A DNA stretch of 64,000 nt from Sphingomonas faeni (GCF_024273235.1 NZ_JANBVH010000027.1:1-64000), one strand, 5' to 3'. Shown: positions 48,352-56,999, counted from the stretch's first letter. A program made the numbers and translations. Notes: a model not told the origin generated them from the letters alone.

Positions 48352-48813
48352 TCAGAACGGCTTCACGATCGCGAGCACGACGATCAGCGTCACCGCCAGC
48401 GCGGGCACCTCGTTGAGCATCCGCAACTGCTTGCCCGTCAGCGTCGGCTTGCCGGCCGCAAGCTTCTTCGCATAGCCGACCATCCAACCGTGATAGCCCG
48501 TCAGCAGGACCACCAGCAGCAGCTTGAGGTGCAGCCACCCCAGCCCCGGCGCGCCGTCCGCCAGCCCCAGGTTCAGCGCCAGCGCGATCCCCAGCACCCA
48601 GACGACGATCATCGCCGGCGTCAGGATGATGTGGCGGATCTTGCGCTCGCGCTCGACCCAGTTTGCCGCCTCGCCCGTGTTCCCAGCCGCCAGCGCCTCC
48701 TGATGATACACCAGATAGCGCGGCAGCATGAACAGCCCGGCCATCCAGAAGATCACGAAGATCAGATGCGCCGCCTTCACCCAATCATAGGCTGCCCCGA
48801 GAAAACCGCTCAT
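48352..48813 (-). CDS. hemJ: Protoporphyrinogen oxidase HemJ
   Basis: 153 residues, four membrane helices. HemJ oxidises protoporphyrinogen IX in haem synthesis in many alphaproteobacteria. Key His and Lys lie in WVKAAHLIFVIFWMAGLFML and HLKLLLVVLLTGYHGWMV. The start overlaps the hemE stop by 4 nt and has AAGGAG 8 nt upstream, so it is cotranscribed with hemE in the same pathway. Confidence 0.93.
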   Translation of the reverse strand: MSGFLGAAYDWVKAAHLIFVIFWMAGLFMLPRYLVYHQEALAAGNTGEAANWVERERKIRHIILTPAMIVVWVLGIALALNLGLADGAPGLGWLHLKLLLVVLLTGYHGWMVGYAKKLAAGKPTLTGKQLRMLNEVPALAVTLIVVLAIVKPF

Positions 48814-49859
48814 GTCGTGCTCCTTACGCGGGCAATCAGCTGCTCGACATGCGCGATGGGCGTGTCGGGCAGGATGCCGTGGCCGAGATTGAAGACGTGC
48901 GGACGCTCGACGAACGCCGCCAGAATCCGATCGATCGCCGCATCGAGATCCGCCCCGCCCGCGATCAGCGCGAGCGGATCGAGATTGCCCTGCACCGGCA
49001 TGTCCGCGGGCAACGACGCATGCGCCCACACCGGATCGACCGTCTCGTCCAGCCCGATCGCATCGACGCCGGTCTCCCGCGCATACGCCGGCAGCTTGCC
49101 CCCTGCCCCCTTCGGAAAGCCGATGATCGGCACGCCGGGGCAGCGGGCGTGCAGGCGCTCGACGATCGACGCGGTCGGCGCGATCACCCAGCGCTCGAAC
49201 TGCGCAGGCGAGAGCGAGCCGGACCAGCTGTCGAACAGCTGCACCACGTCGACGCCCGCCTCGATCTGACGCGCCAGATATTCGACCGTGTTGTCGGCGA
49301 TCGCATCGATGATCGCACCGAAGGCCTCCGGGTCGCGATAGGCGAAGCGCCGCGTCTCCGACTGATCCTTGCTCCCCTTCCCGGCCACCATATACGTCGC
49401 GACCGTCCAGGGAGACCCTGCAAAGCCCAGGAAGGTCGTCTCAGGCGGCAGTGCCGCAGCGACCTTTGCAACGGTGCCGTAGACCGGCTCCAGCCGTCCC
49501 ATGACCGGTTGCAACCGATCGAGCGCGTGGTCGACCAGCGCCGGCTCGAGCCGAGGGCCCTCACCGACCCCGAAGCTCAGATCCTGCCCGAGCGCCCACG
49601 GGATCATCAGGATATCCGAGAACAGGATCGAGCCGTCGAACCCGAACCGGCGGATCGGCTGGAGCGTGACCTCGGCCGCGGCGTCCGGATCGGTCGCAAG
49701 CGCGAGAAACCCACCCTTCTCGGCCCGCAGTTCGCGATACTCGGGGAGATACCGCCCCGCCTGCCGCATGAGCCACAGCGGCGGGACCGCCTGCCGCTCA
49801 CCGCGGAGGGTCGCCAGCAGCGGCTTGAAGGACGACGAACGGGAGGTCGGATCGGTCAG
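48810..49859 (-). CDS. hemE: Uroporphyrinogen decarboxylase with a CTG start
   Basis: 349 residues from CTG 49859. Decarboxylates uroporphyrinogen III in haem synthesis. The conserved N-terminal PLWLMRQAGRYLPEYRELRA begins at about residue 27, so an ATG at 49769 inside it would delete the substrate-binding Arg region. Upstream of CTG there is an in-frame stop, no ATG/GTG/TTG, and a GAAGAAGGG site about 8 nt before. Hence translation probably starts at CTG as LTDPTSRSSSFKPLL. Other motifs: FAGSPWTVATYM, GHGILPDTPIAHVE. It borders oriC. Confidence 0.93.
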   Translation of the reverse strand: MTDPTSRSSSFKPLLATLRGERQAVPPLWLMRQAGRYLPEYRELRAEKGGFLALATDPDAAAEVTLQPIRRFGFDGSILFSDILMIPWALGQDLSFGVGEGPRLEPALVDHALDRLQPVMGRLEPVYGTVAKVAAALPPETTFLGFAGSPWTVATYMVAGKGSKDQSETRRFAYRDPEAFGAIIDAIADNTVEYLARQIEAGVDVVQLFDSWSGSLSPAQFERWVIAPTASIVERLHARCPGVPIIGFPKGAGGKLPAYARETGVDAIGLDETVDPVWAHASLPADMPVQGNLDPLALIAGGADLDAAIDRILAAFVERPHVFNLGHGILPDTPIAHVEQLIARVRSTT

Positions 49860-50187
49860 CGGAGCACCCTTCTTCTACTATAAGAAGATTCTAGAAATAG
49901 GTTGTTGCAGTGGTTGGGCGGTTGAACCCGGGACTTATGCGGTGATCCCCGAATTGCCAACAGCTTGACCCTGTCGCACCGCCACAAACGCGCTGATTCG
50001 ATTCAAGGCTCCCCGTTACCCACAGCCTGTGGATAAAATCCGCCCCTGTGCGCGAGCGTGTGGATAGAATCGCTGTTATCCACGGCACACCCGTCGCTTG
50101 GCGAGGGGAACGAGTTACGCTAGCCGTTCTCCCCATGTTATCCACAGATCCACACCCACGGACCCGCCCGCTGGGGATAAATCGCCG
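49860..50187. other. Probable chromosomal replication origin oriC
   Basis: The spacer between divergent hemE and ppsR. DnaA boxes: perfect TTATCCACA at 50028-50036 (minus) and 50138-50146 (plus); one-mismatch boxes at 50016-50024, 50059-50067, 50076-50084 and 50172-50180. An AT-rich stretch lies at 49869-49905 near hemE (candidate unwinding element). GANTC methylation sites occur at 49887, 49995, 50000 and 50067. Caulobacter oriC is also beside hemE, and gene direction flips here. Confidence 0.9.
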
Positions 50188-51021
50188 ATGATGCGGCTCC
50201 ACCTCCATTTGCTGTCGGATTCGACCGGTGAGACGCTGGAGAACATCGCGAAGGCGGCGCTGGCGCAATATGACGACGTCGAGACGGTGCGGCATTTCTG
50301 GCCGATGGTGCGGACCGAAGCGCATCTCGAGCGGATCCTCCAGGAGATCGCGCAGAACCCGGGGCTGGTGATCTTCACCTTGGTGAATCCCTCGACACGG
50401 CGGATTTTGGAGCAGCGGTGTCTGGCTTTGGGACTGCCCGCCGTGGCGCCGCTCGACCCGGTCAACGATGCATTGTCGGGACTGCTCGGGCAGCAGGCCA
50501 AGGCGCGACCGGGTCGTCAACACGTGCTTGATGCCGCGTATTTCGCGCGCGTTGATGCGATCCAGTGGACGATCGCGCACGACGACGGGATCGCGTGGGA
50601 AGAATGGGAGGAGGCCGATATCGTCCTTGCGGGCGTGTCGCGCTCGTCCAAGACGCCGACCTCGATCTATCTCGCCAACCGTGGGTACAAGACGGCCAAC
50701 ATCCCGATCGTGGTCGAGAGCCCGCCGCCGAAGATCCTCTATGGTCTGAAGAACCCGCTGATCGTCGGGCTGACGACCAGCGCGGATCGGCTGATTCAGG
50801 TCCGCCGCAACCGGTTGCTGTCGCTGAACCACCAGCCGGATACGTCGTATGTCGAGGAGGAGGCGGTGATGCGCGAACTCGCCTTTGCGCGGCGGATGTT
50901 CGCGGACAATGGTTGGCCGGTAATCGACGTGACGCGGCGCTCGATCGAGGAAACCGCGGCGGCGATCATCGCGCTGTGCAACCAGCGGCGGAGCGACGAC
51001 GTCGCGAAGGTCGAGGCATGA
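50188..51021 (+). CDS. ppsR: PEP synthetase / PPDK regulatory protein PpsR
   Basis: 277 residues of the DUF299 family, a bifunctional kinase/phosphorylase acting on pyruvate phosphate dikinase or PEP synthetase. Typical segments are HLLSDSTGETLENIAKAAL at the start, the nucleotide-binding loop GVSRSSKTPTSIYLA and VEEEAVMRELAFARRMF. It is the first gene to the right of oriC and overlaps maf by 4 nt. A GGGGATAA DnaA-box-like sequence ends 8 nt before its start. Confidence 0.94.
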   Translation: MMRLHLHLLSDSTGETLENIAKAALAQYDDVETVRHFWPMVRTEAHLERILQEIAQNPGLVIFTLVNPSTRRILEQRCLALGLPAVAPLDPVNDALSGLLGQQAKARPGRQHVLDAAYFARVDAIQWTIAHDDGIAWEEWEEADIVLAGVSRSSKTPTSIYLANRGYKTANIPIVVESPPPKILYGLKNPLIVGLTTSADRLIQVRRNRLLSLNHQPDTSYVEEEAVMRELAFARRMFADNGWPVIDVTRRSIEETAAAIIALCNQRRSDDVAKVEA

Positions 51022-51608
51022 GCCTGATCCTAGCCTCGCAGAGCGCGTCGCGTCGAGCGATGCTGACCGCCGCAGGCGTGCCGTTCGAGGCGACGTTTGC
51101 GGGGGTCGACGAGGATGCGGCAAAGGCGGCGTTGCGCGACCTGTCGCCGCGCGATCTGGCCGATGCGCTGGCAGAGTTGAAGGCGTTGAAAGTGTCGGCG
51201 CGGATGCCGGGGTATCTCGTCTTGGGCAGCGACTCGCTCGTTGCGCTGGAGGACGGCACGATCCTCGACAAGCCGATCGACCGCGCCGACGCCGCGGCGC
51301 ATCTTCGCGTGATGTCCGGCAAGCGGCATGATCTCTGGAGCGCTGCGGTGATCGCCGAGAACGGCCAGGCAATCTGGCGCCACGTCGAGCGCACGAAAAT
51401 GCATGTCCGCCCGCTGTCGGAGGCATTCATCGAGACGTATCTCGATGCGGAATGGCCTGCGATCTCGGGCTGTGTCGGGTGCTACCGGATCGAAGGCCCG
51501 GGCGCGCAGTTGTTCACCAAGATCGAGGGGAGTCAATTCACGGTGCTCGGCATGCCGTTGCTGAACGTGCTCGATTTCCTCCGCGTGCGTGGCGAGTTGC
51601 CGGCGTAA
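51018..51608 (+). CDS. maf: Maf-family nucleotide pyrophosphatase
   Basis: 196 residues. Hydrolyses nucleotide triphosphates, mostly dTTP/UTP or modified pyrimidines, in house-cleaning. Motifs are LILASQSASRRAML, LVLGSDSLVALEDG and GCYRIEGPGAQLF. The first motif starts with the usual Ser-x-x-Arg-Arg. Starts inside the ppsR stop. The 3' spacer to aroE is filled by two repeats. Confidence 0.93.
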   Translation: MSLILASQSASRRAMLTAAGVPFEATFAGVDEDAAKAALRDLSPRDLADALAELKALKVSARMPGYLVLGSDSLVALEDGTILDKPIDRADAAAHLRVMSGKRHDLWSAAVIAENGQAIWRHVERTKMHVRPLSEAFIETYLDAEWPAISGCVGCYRIEGPGAQLFTKIEGSQFTVLGMPLLNVLDFLRVRGELPA

Positions 51609-51630
51609 CCTAAAAAAGGGACGGCACTGT

Positions 51631-51753
51631 AATCCTCCCCCGCCAGGGGGAGGTGGCTGGCACTCGCCAGACGGAGGGGGAGGTAAGCGACACATCTGTT
51701 CCGTGTCCTCCCTCCGTCACCTTCGGCGACACCTCCCCCTGGCGGGGGAGGAT
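51631..51753. repeat. Palindromic repeat, family B, copy 2
   Basis: AATCCTCCCCCGCCAGGGGG facing CCCCCTGGCGGGGGAGGAT, with inner complementary segments GACGGAGGGGGAGG and CCTCCCTCCGTC. Same element as at 4337-4463. Confidence 0.85.
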
Positions 51754-51800
51754 CGTTCGAGGCGGACGGCGCATGGCGATCGTAGCCTAATCGATTAAAC

Positions 51801-51857
51801 CTTGTTCACCCGCGAAGGCGGGTGCCCAGACTGGATCCCCGCCTTCGCGGGGACACA
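51801..51857. repeat. Palindromic repeat, family C, copy 2
   Basis: CACCCGCGAAGGCGGGTG then CCCCGCCTTCGCGGGG, two hairpins as at 4208-4264, ending just before the aroE ribosome-binding site. Confidence 0.85.
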
Positions 51858-51868
51858 TGGAGCTTCGA

Positions 51869-52690
51869 ATGACCGTCTCGACCCGCCCCTACGCAGAAGT
51901 GATCGGCGATCCGATCGCCCAGTCCAAGTCCCCGCTGATCCATGGTTTCTGGCTCGAAGCGCTCGGGATCGACGCCGAGTATCGCCACAAACACGTCACC
52001 GCGGACGAACTCCCCGCCTATTTCGCGGAGCGGAAGGCCGACCCCGCCTGGCGCGGATGCAACATCACGATGCCGCACAAGCTCGCCGCGCTCGACTACG
52101 TCTCGGACCCCGGCAACGTCCGCGGGACGATCGGGGCGATCAACACCGTGTTCCGCAACCAGGCGGGCGACTGCATCGGCACCAACACCGACGCCGCCGG
52201 ATTCTGGGCGCCGATCGACGATCTCGATATTGTCGGCCAGCCCGTCACGGTGATCGGTGCTGGCGGCGCAGCCCGCGCGATCCTGTTCGCACTGTCGCGG
52301 ATGGGCGTTGGCCCGGTGACCATCCTCAACCGCAATCCGCTCAAGGGTGCAGCGTTGCTGTCGGCGTTCGGGCTCAAGGGGCAGGCATTGCCGATCGGCC
52401 CCGCCGCCCCGCCCTCGCGGCTGCTCGTCAACGCCAGCGTGCTCGGGATGGCGGGTCAGCCCCCGCTCCACATCGATCTCGGCGCGCTCGAACCGGACTC
52501 GCTGGTCTACGACATCGTCTACTCCCCGCTCGAAACGGGTCTGCTGAAAGCGGCGCGTGCGCGGGATCTCGAAACCGTCGACGGGCTCGAAATGCTGATC
52601 GGCCAGGCGGCTGTCGCATTCGAGATATTGTTCCACGTGGAACCACCACGCGATCGCGACGAGGACCTCCGGGCATTGCTGGTCAAATGA
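51869..52690 (+). CDS. aroE: Shikimate dehydrogenase
   Basis: 273 residues. Reduces 3-dehydroshikimate with NADPH in aromatic amino-acid synthesis. Family motifs are [18 protein letters not shown], catalytic Lys in [10 protein letters not shown], Asp in [10 protein letters not shown], the glycine-rich loop [12 protein letters not shown] and the C-terminal [13 protein letters not shown] 51869 with GGAG 6 nt upstream is chosen; ATG 51857 is in frame and inside the repeat. The last residues carry a parS-like 16-mer. It overlaps coaE by 4 nt. Confidence 0.95.
   Translation: MTVSTRPYAEVIGDPIAQSKSPLIHGFWLEALGIDAEYRHKHVTADELPAYFAERKADPAWRGCNITMPHKLAALDYVSDPGNVRGTIGAINTVFRNQAGDCIGTNTDAAGFWAPIDDLDIVGQPVTVIGAGGAARAILFALSRMGVGPVTILNRNPLKGAALLSAFGLKGQALPIGPAAPPSRLLVNASVLGMAGQPPLHIDLGALEPDSLVYDIVYSPLETGLLKAARARDLETVDGLEMLIGQAAVAFEILFHVEPPRDRDEDLRALLVK
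52629..52644. promoter_or_regulatory. parS-like site in aroE
   Basis: TGTTCCACGTGGAACC matches the local parS at 15 of 16 positions. It lies in the aroE coding end (FHVEP), about 2.6 kb right of oriC, while the other sites are 6-10 kb to the left. Confidence 0.85.
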
Positions 52691-53262
52691 TCATCGGGCT
52701 GACCGGTTCGATCGGTATGGGCAAGTCGACCGTCGCTGCGATGTTCGCCGACGAAGGCGTGCCGGTATTCGACGCCGACGCGACCGTTCACCGGTTGCAG
52801 GGCGCCGGCGGTCGGCTGGTCCCGGCGATCGAAGCCGCCTTCCCCGGCACGACGGTCGATGGCGCGGTTGATCGGGTCAAGCTCGGCGCAGCGGTGTTCG
52901 GCAACGATGCCGCGATCAAGCGACTCGAGGCGATTGTCCACCCCGCCGTCGGCGAAGAGCGCGCCGCCTTTCTCGCCGAGCACGCCGGCAAACGAGTCGT
53001 GTTCGACGTCCCCCTGCTGTTCGAGACCGGCGGCGACCGCAACGTCGACTCGATCGTCGTCGTCTCCGCCGCGGCGGACGTGCAGCGCACGCGCGTTCTC
53101 GGCCGCCCCGGCATGACCCCGGAGAAGTTCGCCGCGATCCTCGCGCGCCAGACCCCCGATGCAGAAAAACGCGCCCGCGCGCACCACGTCATCCGCACCG
53201 ATGCAAGCATCGACGAGACGCGCGCGCAAGTCCGGGCAGTGCTTGCATCCTTGGAAATCTGA
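52687..53262 (+). CDS. coaE: Dephospho-CoA kinase
   Basis: 191 residues, the final step of coenzyme A synthesis. P-loop [19 protein letters not shown] at the start; [10 protein letters not shown] and [12 protein letters not shown] are family motifs. The ATG overlaps the aroE stop. Sixteen bases separate it from dnaQ. Confidence 0.94.
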   Translation: MIIGLTGSIGMGKSTVAAMFADEGVPVFDADATVHRLQGAGGRLVPAIEAAFPGTTVDGAVDRVKLGAAVFGNDAAIKRLEAIVHPAVGEERAAFLAEHAGKRVVFDVPLLFETGGDRNVDSIVVVSAAADVQRTRVLGRPGMTPEKFAAILARQTPDAEKRARAHHVIRTDASIDETRAQVRAVLASLEI

Positions 53263-53277
53263 GCCGATACCATCGGG

Positions 53278-53970
53278 ATGCGTGAGATCGTCTTCGATAC
53301 CGAAACCACCGGCCTCAGTTTTTCCGGGGGCGACCGCATGGTCGAAATCGGGTGCGTCGAGATGGTCAACCGGGTCGAGACCGGCCGGACCTTCCACGCC
53401 TATTACCACCCCGAACGCGACATGCCGGTCGAGGCGTTCAACGTTCATGGGCTGAGCGCACAGTTCCTGTCCGATAAGCCGAAATTCGCCGATGCGGTCG
53501 AGGATCTGCTAGAATTCGTCGGCGATGCACCGATGGTCGCGCACAATGCCGGCTTCGACTTCTCGTTCCTCAACGGCGAACTGACCAAGTGCGGTCGCCA
53601 GATCATCCACATGAAGCGGATGATAGACACGCTGCAGATCGCACGCAGCCGCCATCCCGGCGCCAAGCATTCGCTCGATGCGCTGTGTTCGCGCTTCGGA
53701 ATCGACCGTAGCCACCGCGTGCTACACGGCGCGCTGCTCGATGCGCAGCTGCTGGCGCAGGTCTATGTCGAGCTGATGGGCGGGCGCCAGATCGGCCTCG
53801 GTCTTCTTACCGAAGCGGCCGGCAACGCCGCGACTCCGATCGTCGCACAGGCGCCTCGGGTCGTTCGTCCGCCACGCATTTTCGCAGTGAGCGAGGGAGA
53901 CCTTGCGGCGCATGCGGCGTTTATGAAGGGGATCAAGGATCCGATTTGGGGGGCCGTGGCGTCCGGATGA
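53278..53970 (+). CDS. dnaQ: DNA polymerase III epsilon subunit (proofreading exonuclease)
   Basis: 230 residues. DEDDh exonuclease: ExoI IVFDTETTGLSF (D, E), ExoII VAHNAGFDFSFLN, and ExoIII with HGALLDAQLLAQVYVELM. The C-terminal tail carries no RNase T domain. It follows coaE in the same run as in other alphaproteobacteria; no RBS overlap. Together with holA and dnaE2 the window holds three polymerase-related genes. Confidence 0.95.
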   Translation: MREIVFDTETTGLSFSGGDRMVEIGCVEMVNRVETGRTFHAYYHPERDMPVEAFNVHGLSAQFLSDKPKFADAVEDLLEFVGDAPMVAHNAGFDFSFLNGELTKCGRQIIHMKRMIDTLQIARSRHPGAKHSLDALCSRFGIDRSHRVLHGALLDAQLLAQVYVELMGGRQIGLGLLTEAAGNAATPIVAQAPRVVRPPRIFAVSEGDLAAHAAFMKGIKDPIWGAVASG

Positions 53971-54031
53971 CGCTGGCAGGGTGGAGCCAACAGGACCACC
54001 CGAACTACGTAACGCCGACAAGGAGACGATA

Positions 54032-54643
54032 ATGGATATCCGGATTTCTGGTCACCAGGTTGACACTGGCGAAGCACTGAACAGCCATGTGGAAGACCGA
54101 CTCCAGGGTATCGCCGACAAGTATTTCTCGCGCGCCATCTCGGCCGAGGTCACGTTCGGCAAGGGGCCGCACGATGCCGGCTTCAAGTGCGATATCGTCG
54201 CGCACGTGATGAAGGGGCTGGTGCTCAAGGGGCATTCGGACGCCTATGACGCGCGCGCCGCCTTCGATGGCGCCGCGGCCAAGATCGAAACCCAGCTTCG
54301 CCGCTACATGCGTCGCCTGAAGGACCGCCATGCCGGCGAAGCGGTCGCGATGGCCGAGAGCAACGGCTATGACAATGCCGGCTACACGCTGTTCCAGGAG
54401 AGCGTCGAGGAGGACGATGTCGCGGACGCACCGCTGATCATCGCCGAAACGCGCGTCGACATTCCCGAGGCCAGCGTGTCCGACGCGGTGATGATGCTCG
54501 ATCTGCGCAACACCGCAGCCTTGCTGTTCAAGAATGCGGGTACCGGTGCGCATAACATGGTCTATAAGCGCGGCGACGGCACGATCGGTTGGGTCGAGCC
54601 ACAGCGGGCCGCGTCGACTGGCGCGGCGTCCCCTCCCCAGTAA
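54032..54643 (+). CDS. hpf: Ribosome hibernation promoting factor (long form)
   Basis: 203 residues with two domains: the N-terminal ribosome-binding fold (MDIRISGHQVDTGEALNSHV, RRYMRRLKDRHAG) and a C-terminal dimerisation domain (ASVSDAVMMLDLRNTAALL). Long HPF pairs two 70S ribosomes into 100S dimers in starvation. The ATG has AAGGAG 6 nt upstream. ptsN follows after 94 nt, as near rpoN in other bacteria, but rpoN is not in this window. Confidence 0.95.
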   Translation: MDIRISGHQVDTGEALNSHVEDRLQGIADKYFSRAISAEVTFGKGPHDAGFKCDIVAHVMKGLVLKGHSDAYDARAAFDGAAAKIETQLRRYMRRLKDRHAGEAVAMAESNGYDNAGYTLFQESVEEDDVADAPLIIAETRVDIPEASVSDAVMMLDLRNTAALLFKNAGTGAHNMVYKRGDGTIGWVEPQRAASTGAASPPQ

Positions 54644-54737
54644 AAGAAGGGTCCATAAGGGCGCAGGTCTCGAGGCCGCGCCTTTACGCCCCCGCGCAAC
54701 CCGCTAAGGCGGACGCGCGCGGGGGCGCTTGAGACAC

Positions 54738-55214
54738 ATGAAGACCATGACCGATTTCAGCGATATGCTGCGTCCCGACGCAGTGCAGACGGGCGTGATC
54801 GCCACCAACAAGAAGGCGGTGTTCCAGCATATCGCGACGATTGCGGCCGAGATCGTCGATACGGATGCGAAGACGATCGCCGAGCGACTGACGGCGCGCG
54901 AGAAGCTCGGCTCGACCGGGTTCGGCGGTGGCGTCGCGATCCCGCACGCCAAGCTGGACGGTCTTGCGCAGGTCACCGGCGTGTTCGTGCGGTTGGCGCA
55001 GGCCGTCGATTTCCAGGCGGTCGACGATCTGCCGGTCGATCTCGTCTTCATGCTGCTGTCGCCGACCGATGCGGGGGCGGTGCATCTTAAGGCGCTCGCG
55101 CGCGTCTCGCGGCGGCTGCGCGACAAGGCGTTCCTCGAGAAACTGCGCGGCGCCGGTTCGCCCGATGCGCTCTACGCGCTGTTCACCGCCGACGAGGTGC
55201 GCGATGCCGCATGA
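54738..55214 (+). CDS. ptsN: Nitrogen PTS EIIA protein PtsN
   Basis: 158 residues. EIIA-Ntr phosphocarrier; the phosphohistidine lies in GVAIPHAKLDGL, with REKLGSTGFGGG before and AVHLKALARVSRRL after. It usually regulates potassium and nitrogen responses. Start ATG 54738, 54747 or TTG 54729 are in frame; the Shine-Dalgarno is weak, so the choice is uncertain by three residues. It ends in a C-rich tract. Confidence 0.92.
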   Translation: MKTMTDFSDMLRPDAVQTGVIATNKKAVFQHIATIAAEIVDTDAKTIAERLTAREKLGSTGFGGGVAIPHAKLDGLAQVTGVFVRLAQAVDFQAVDDLPVDLVFMLLSPTDAGAVHLKALARVSRRLRDKAFLEKLRGAGSPDALYALFTADEVRDAA

Positions 55215-55265
55215 CCCCTCCCCCTCCCCCTCCCCCTCCCCCGCCCCCTCCCCCGCCCCCGTCCC
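55215..55265. repeat. C-rich tract with G-quadruplex potential on the minus strand
   Basis: Directly after the ptsN stop, CCCCTCCCCCTCCCCCTCCC continues as CCCTCCCCCGCCCCCTCCCC-type runs. On the minus strand this gives several runs of five G, capable of quadruplex formation. Confidence 0.7.
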
Positions 55266-55349
55266 CGTCATCCTGACGAAAGTCAGGACCCAGAGTAACC
55301 GACTGCTGCCCTTCGTGGCTCTGGGTCCTGACTTTCGTCAGGATGACGG
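55266..55349. repeat. Palindromic repeat, family H
   Basis: CGTCATCCTGACGAAAGTCA-GGACCCAGAG facing CTCTGGGTCCTGACTTTCGT-CAGGATGACGG; each arm is near-perfectly complementary to the other. Confidence 0.85.
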
Positions 55350-55375
55350 AAGTTGGTTGCTCGCGAGTTCTGACA

Positions 55376-55843
55376 ATGTCTGACGCCCCAAATACCGCCG
55401 GCGCGGAGGCGCATTTTCGTGCGCTGGAGTCGCTGTATGCGCAGGCGCCGATCAATCGGTTCTTCGAATCGTCGCTGGAAATTCCGGAGGCGGGCGTCGC
55501 GCGGATCCATTTCACGATCGACGAGCGGCATTATCACGCCGGCGGCGCCGCGCACGGCACGAGCTATTTCAAGATGCTCGACGATGCCGCGTTCTACGCG
55601 TCGAACAGCCTCGTCACCGATCGCTTCCTGCTGACCACCGCGTTCAACCTGCTGCTCACCCGCCCGCTCAAAGTCGGCCGGGTGATCGCAGAGGGGCGCT
55701 GGATCAGCGGCAAGCGGCGCGTGTTCGTCGCGGATGCGCGGCTGATCGATGCGGAAGGCGAGGAAGCCGCGCGGGGCACGGGCACCTTCATGCGCTCGCG
55801 GATCGCGCTCGCCGGGCTGCCCGGATACCGCGCACCGGCATGA
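55376..55843 (+). CDS. PaaI-family thioesterase
   Basis: 155 residues of hotdog fold: INRFFESSLEIPEAGVARIHF, AAHGTSYFKMLDDAAFYASN (helix with active Asp-type region) and GRVIAEGRWISGKRRVFVADA. Probably hydrolyses acyl-CoA thioesters. No classical Shine-Dalgarno; the start is at the first ATG after the repeat. It overlaps the DUF1491 gene by 4 nt. Confidence 0.88.
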   Translation: MSDAPNTAGAEAHFRALESLYAQAPINRFFESSLEIPEAGVARIHFTIDERHYHAGGAAHGTSYFKMLDDAAFYASNSLVTDRFLLTTAFNLLLTRPLKVGRVIAEGRWISGKRRVFVADARLIDAEGEEAARGTGTFMRSRIALAGLPGYRAPA

Positions 55844-56166
55844 GCGGTCGGCTCCCCAGCGGCGTGCTCGTCAGCGCGCTCCTCCGCCGGGTCAACGACG
55901 CGGGCGGCTTCGGTGCGGTGATGGCGAAAGGCGATGCACAGGGCGGCGCGATCCTCGTCATTGCGATCGACAAAGGGGCCCCTCCCCGGCTGCTGGAGCG
56001 TGGAATCGGGCCCGACGGACGAACCGCGCTGATCGACTCGACCCCCGCCGAAGACCTGGACGGCTATTGGCGGCGCAGGCGCGCGCGCGACCCCGATTTG
56101 TGGGTCGTCGAGGTGGACATCGCAGCGGCGGAACGGTTCGCCGCTGAAACGATCCTCGACGATTGA
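55840..56166 (+). CDS. DUF1491 protein
   Basis: 108 residues: LPSGVLVSALLRRVNDAGGF, AMVMAKGDAQGGAILVIA-like segment, and a C-terminal DPDLWVVEVDIAAAERFAAE. Conserved in Sphingomonadales with unknown role. Starts inside the thioesterase stop. Confidence 0.88.
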   Translation: MSGRLPSGVLVSALLRRVNDAGGFGAVMAKGDAQGGAILVIAIDKGAPPRLLERGIGPDGRTALIDSTPAEDLDGYWRRRRARDPDLWVVEVDIAAAERFAAETILDD

Positions 56167-56319
56167 CTCGAAAGCCCCCCCAATAGAGGGGGATTGCAAC
56201 ATTGATTGGCGTTGTGCTGGGACGGGTGCGATCCGGATCAGTTACGCAGTCGGGGGGATGCCTGGATGGTCGGCTCGTACGATCGATTCCACGGTCTCAC
56301 CGCATCTGAATAAGCTTGA

Positions 56320-56985
56320 ATGACCATTCTTCAGCGGGCCGCGACGATCGCAGCCATGACATTCTCTCTCGCCGGCCTGCTCGGCAACAGCGCACCCGGC
56401 CATGCGACCGGTATCGATCGTACCACAGTCAACCTGACCGCCCTCGCAAATCTAAACGCCCTCTCCCCGCAGAATGTTCCGCAGGTCGCTCCCGCCGCAA
56501 CGCCCGTTGCCGCCGTCGAGAAGACCGCGATCGAGAAGACTGCCGCCGAGCAGATCGCTCCTGCCGAGGAAGAAGAATTCGACACGCTCGCCCAGGCCGT
56601 TGCCGCGCAGGATAGCGCCGCCGCCGACGACGCGCTCCAGTGCCTTGCCGGCGCGATCTATTTCGAGTCCAAGGGCGAGCCGCTGACCGGCCAGCTCGCG
56701 GTCGCCGAAGTCATCATCAATCGCGCCAAGTCGGGTCGTTTCCCCGCCGACGTCTGCGCCGTCGTCAAGCAGCGCGGCCAGTTCAGCTTCGTCCGCGGTG
56801 GCCAGATCCCGACCATCACCAAGGGTGCCTCGTATCGCACCGCGGTTGCCGTCGCCAAGGTCGCCCTCGCCAGCGCCTGGAACAGCCCGGCCGACAAGGC
56901 ACTCTACTTCAACACCCCCGATCGCCGCCCTTCGGTTCGTGCGATCAAGGTCGCCTCGATCGGCAACCACGTCTTCTATCGCTAA
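56320..56985 (+). CDS. SleB-like cell-wall hydrolase
   Basis: 221 residues. A signal peptide (AMTFSLAGLLGNSAPGHA) and Ala/Pro-rich linker precede a Hydrolase_2 domain: LAGAIYFESKGEPLTGQLA, VAEVIINRAKSGRFP, and QFSFVRGGQIPTI. SleB-type domains cleave peptidoglycan as lytic transglycosylases; in Gram-negative bacteria they act in the periplasm. Followed by a family G palindrome. Confidence 0.9.
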   Translation: MTILQRAATIAAMTFSLAGLLGNSAPGHATGIDRTTVNLTALANLNALSPQNVPQVAPAATPVAAVEKTAIEKTAAEQIAPAEEEEFDTLAQAVAAQDSAAADDALQCLAGAIYFESKGEPLTGQLAVAEVIINRAKSGRFPADVCAVVKQRGQFSFVRGGQIPTITKGASYRTAVAVAKVALASAWNSPADKALYFNTPDRRPSVRAIKVASIGNHVFYR

Positions 56986-56999
56986 GACGACCCCGGCCC

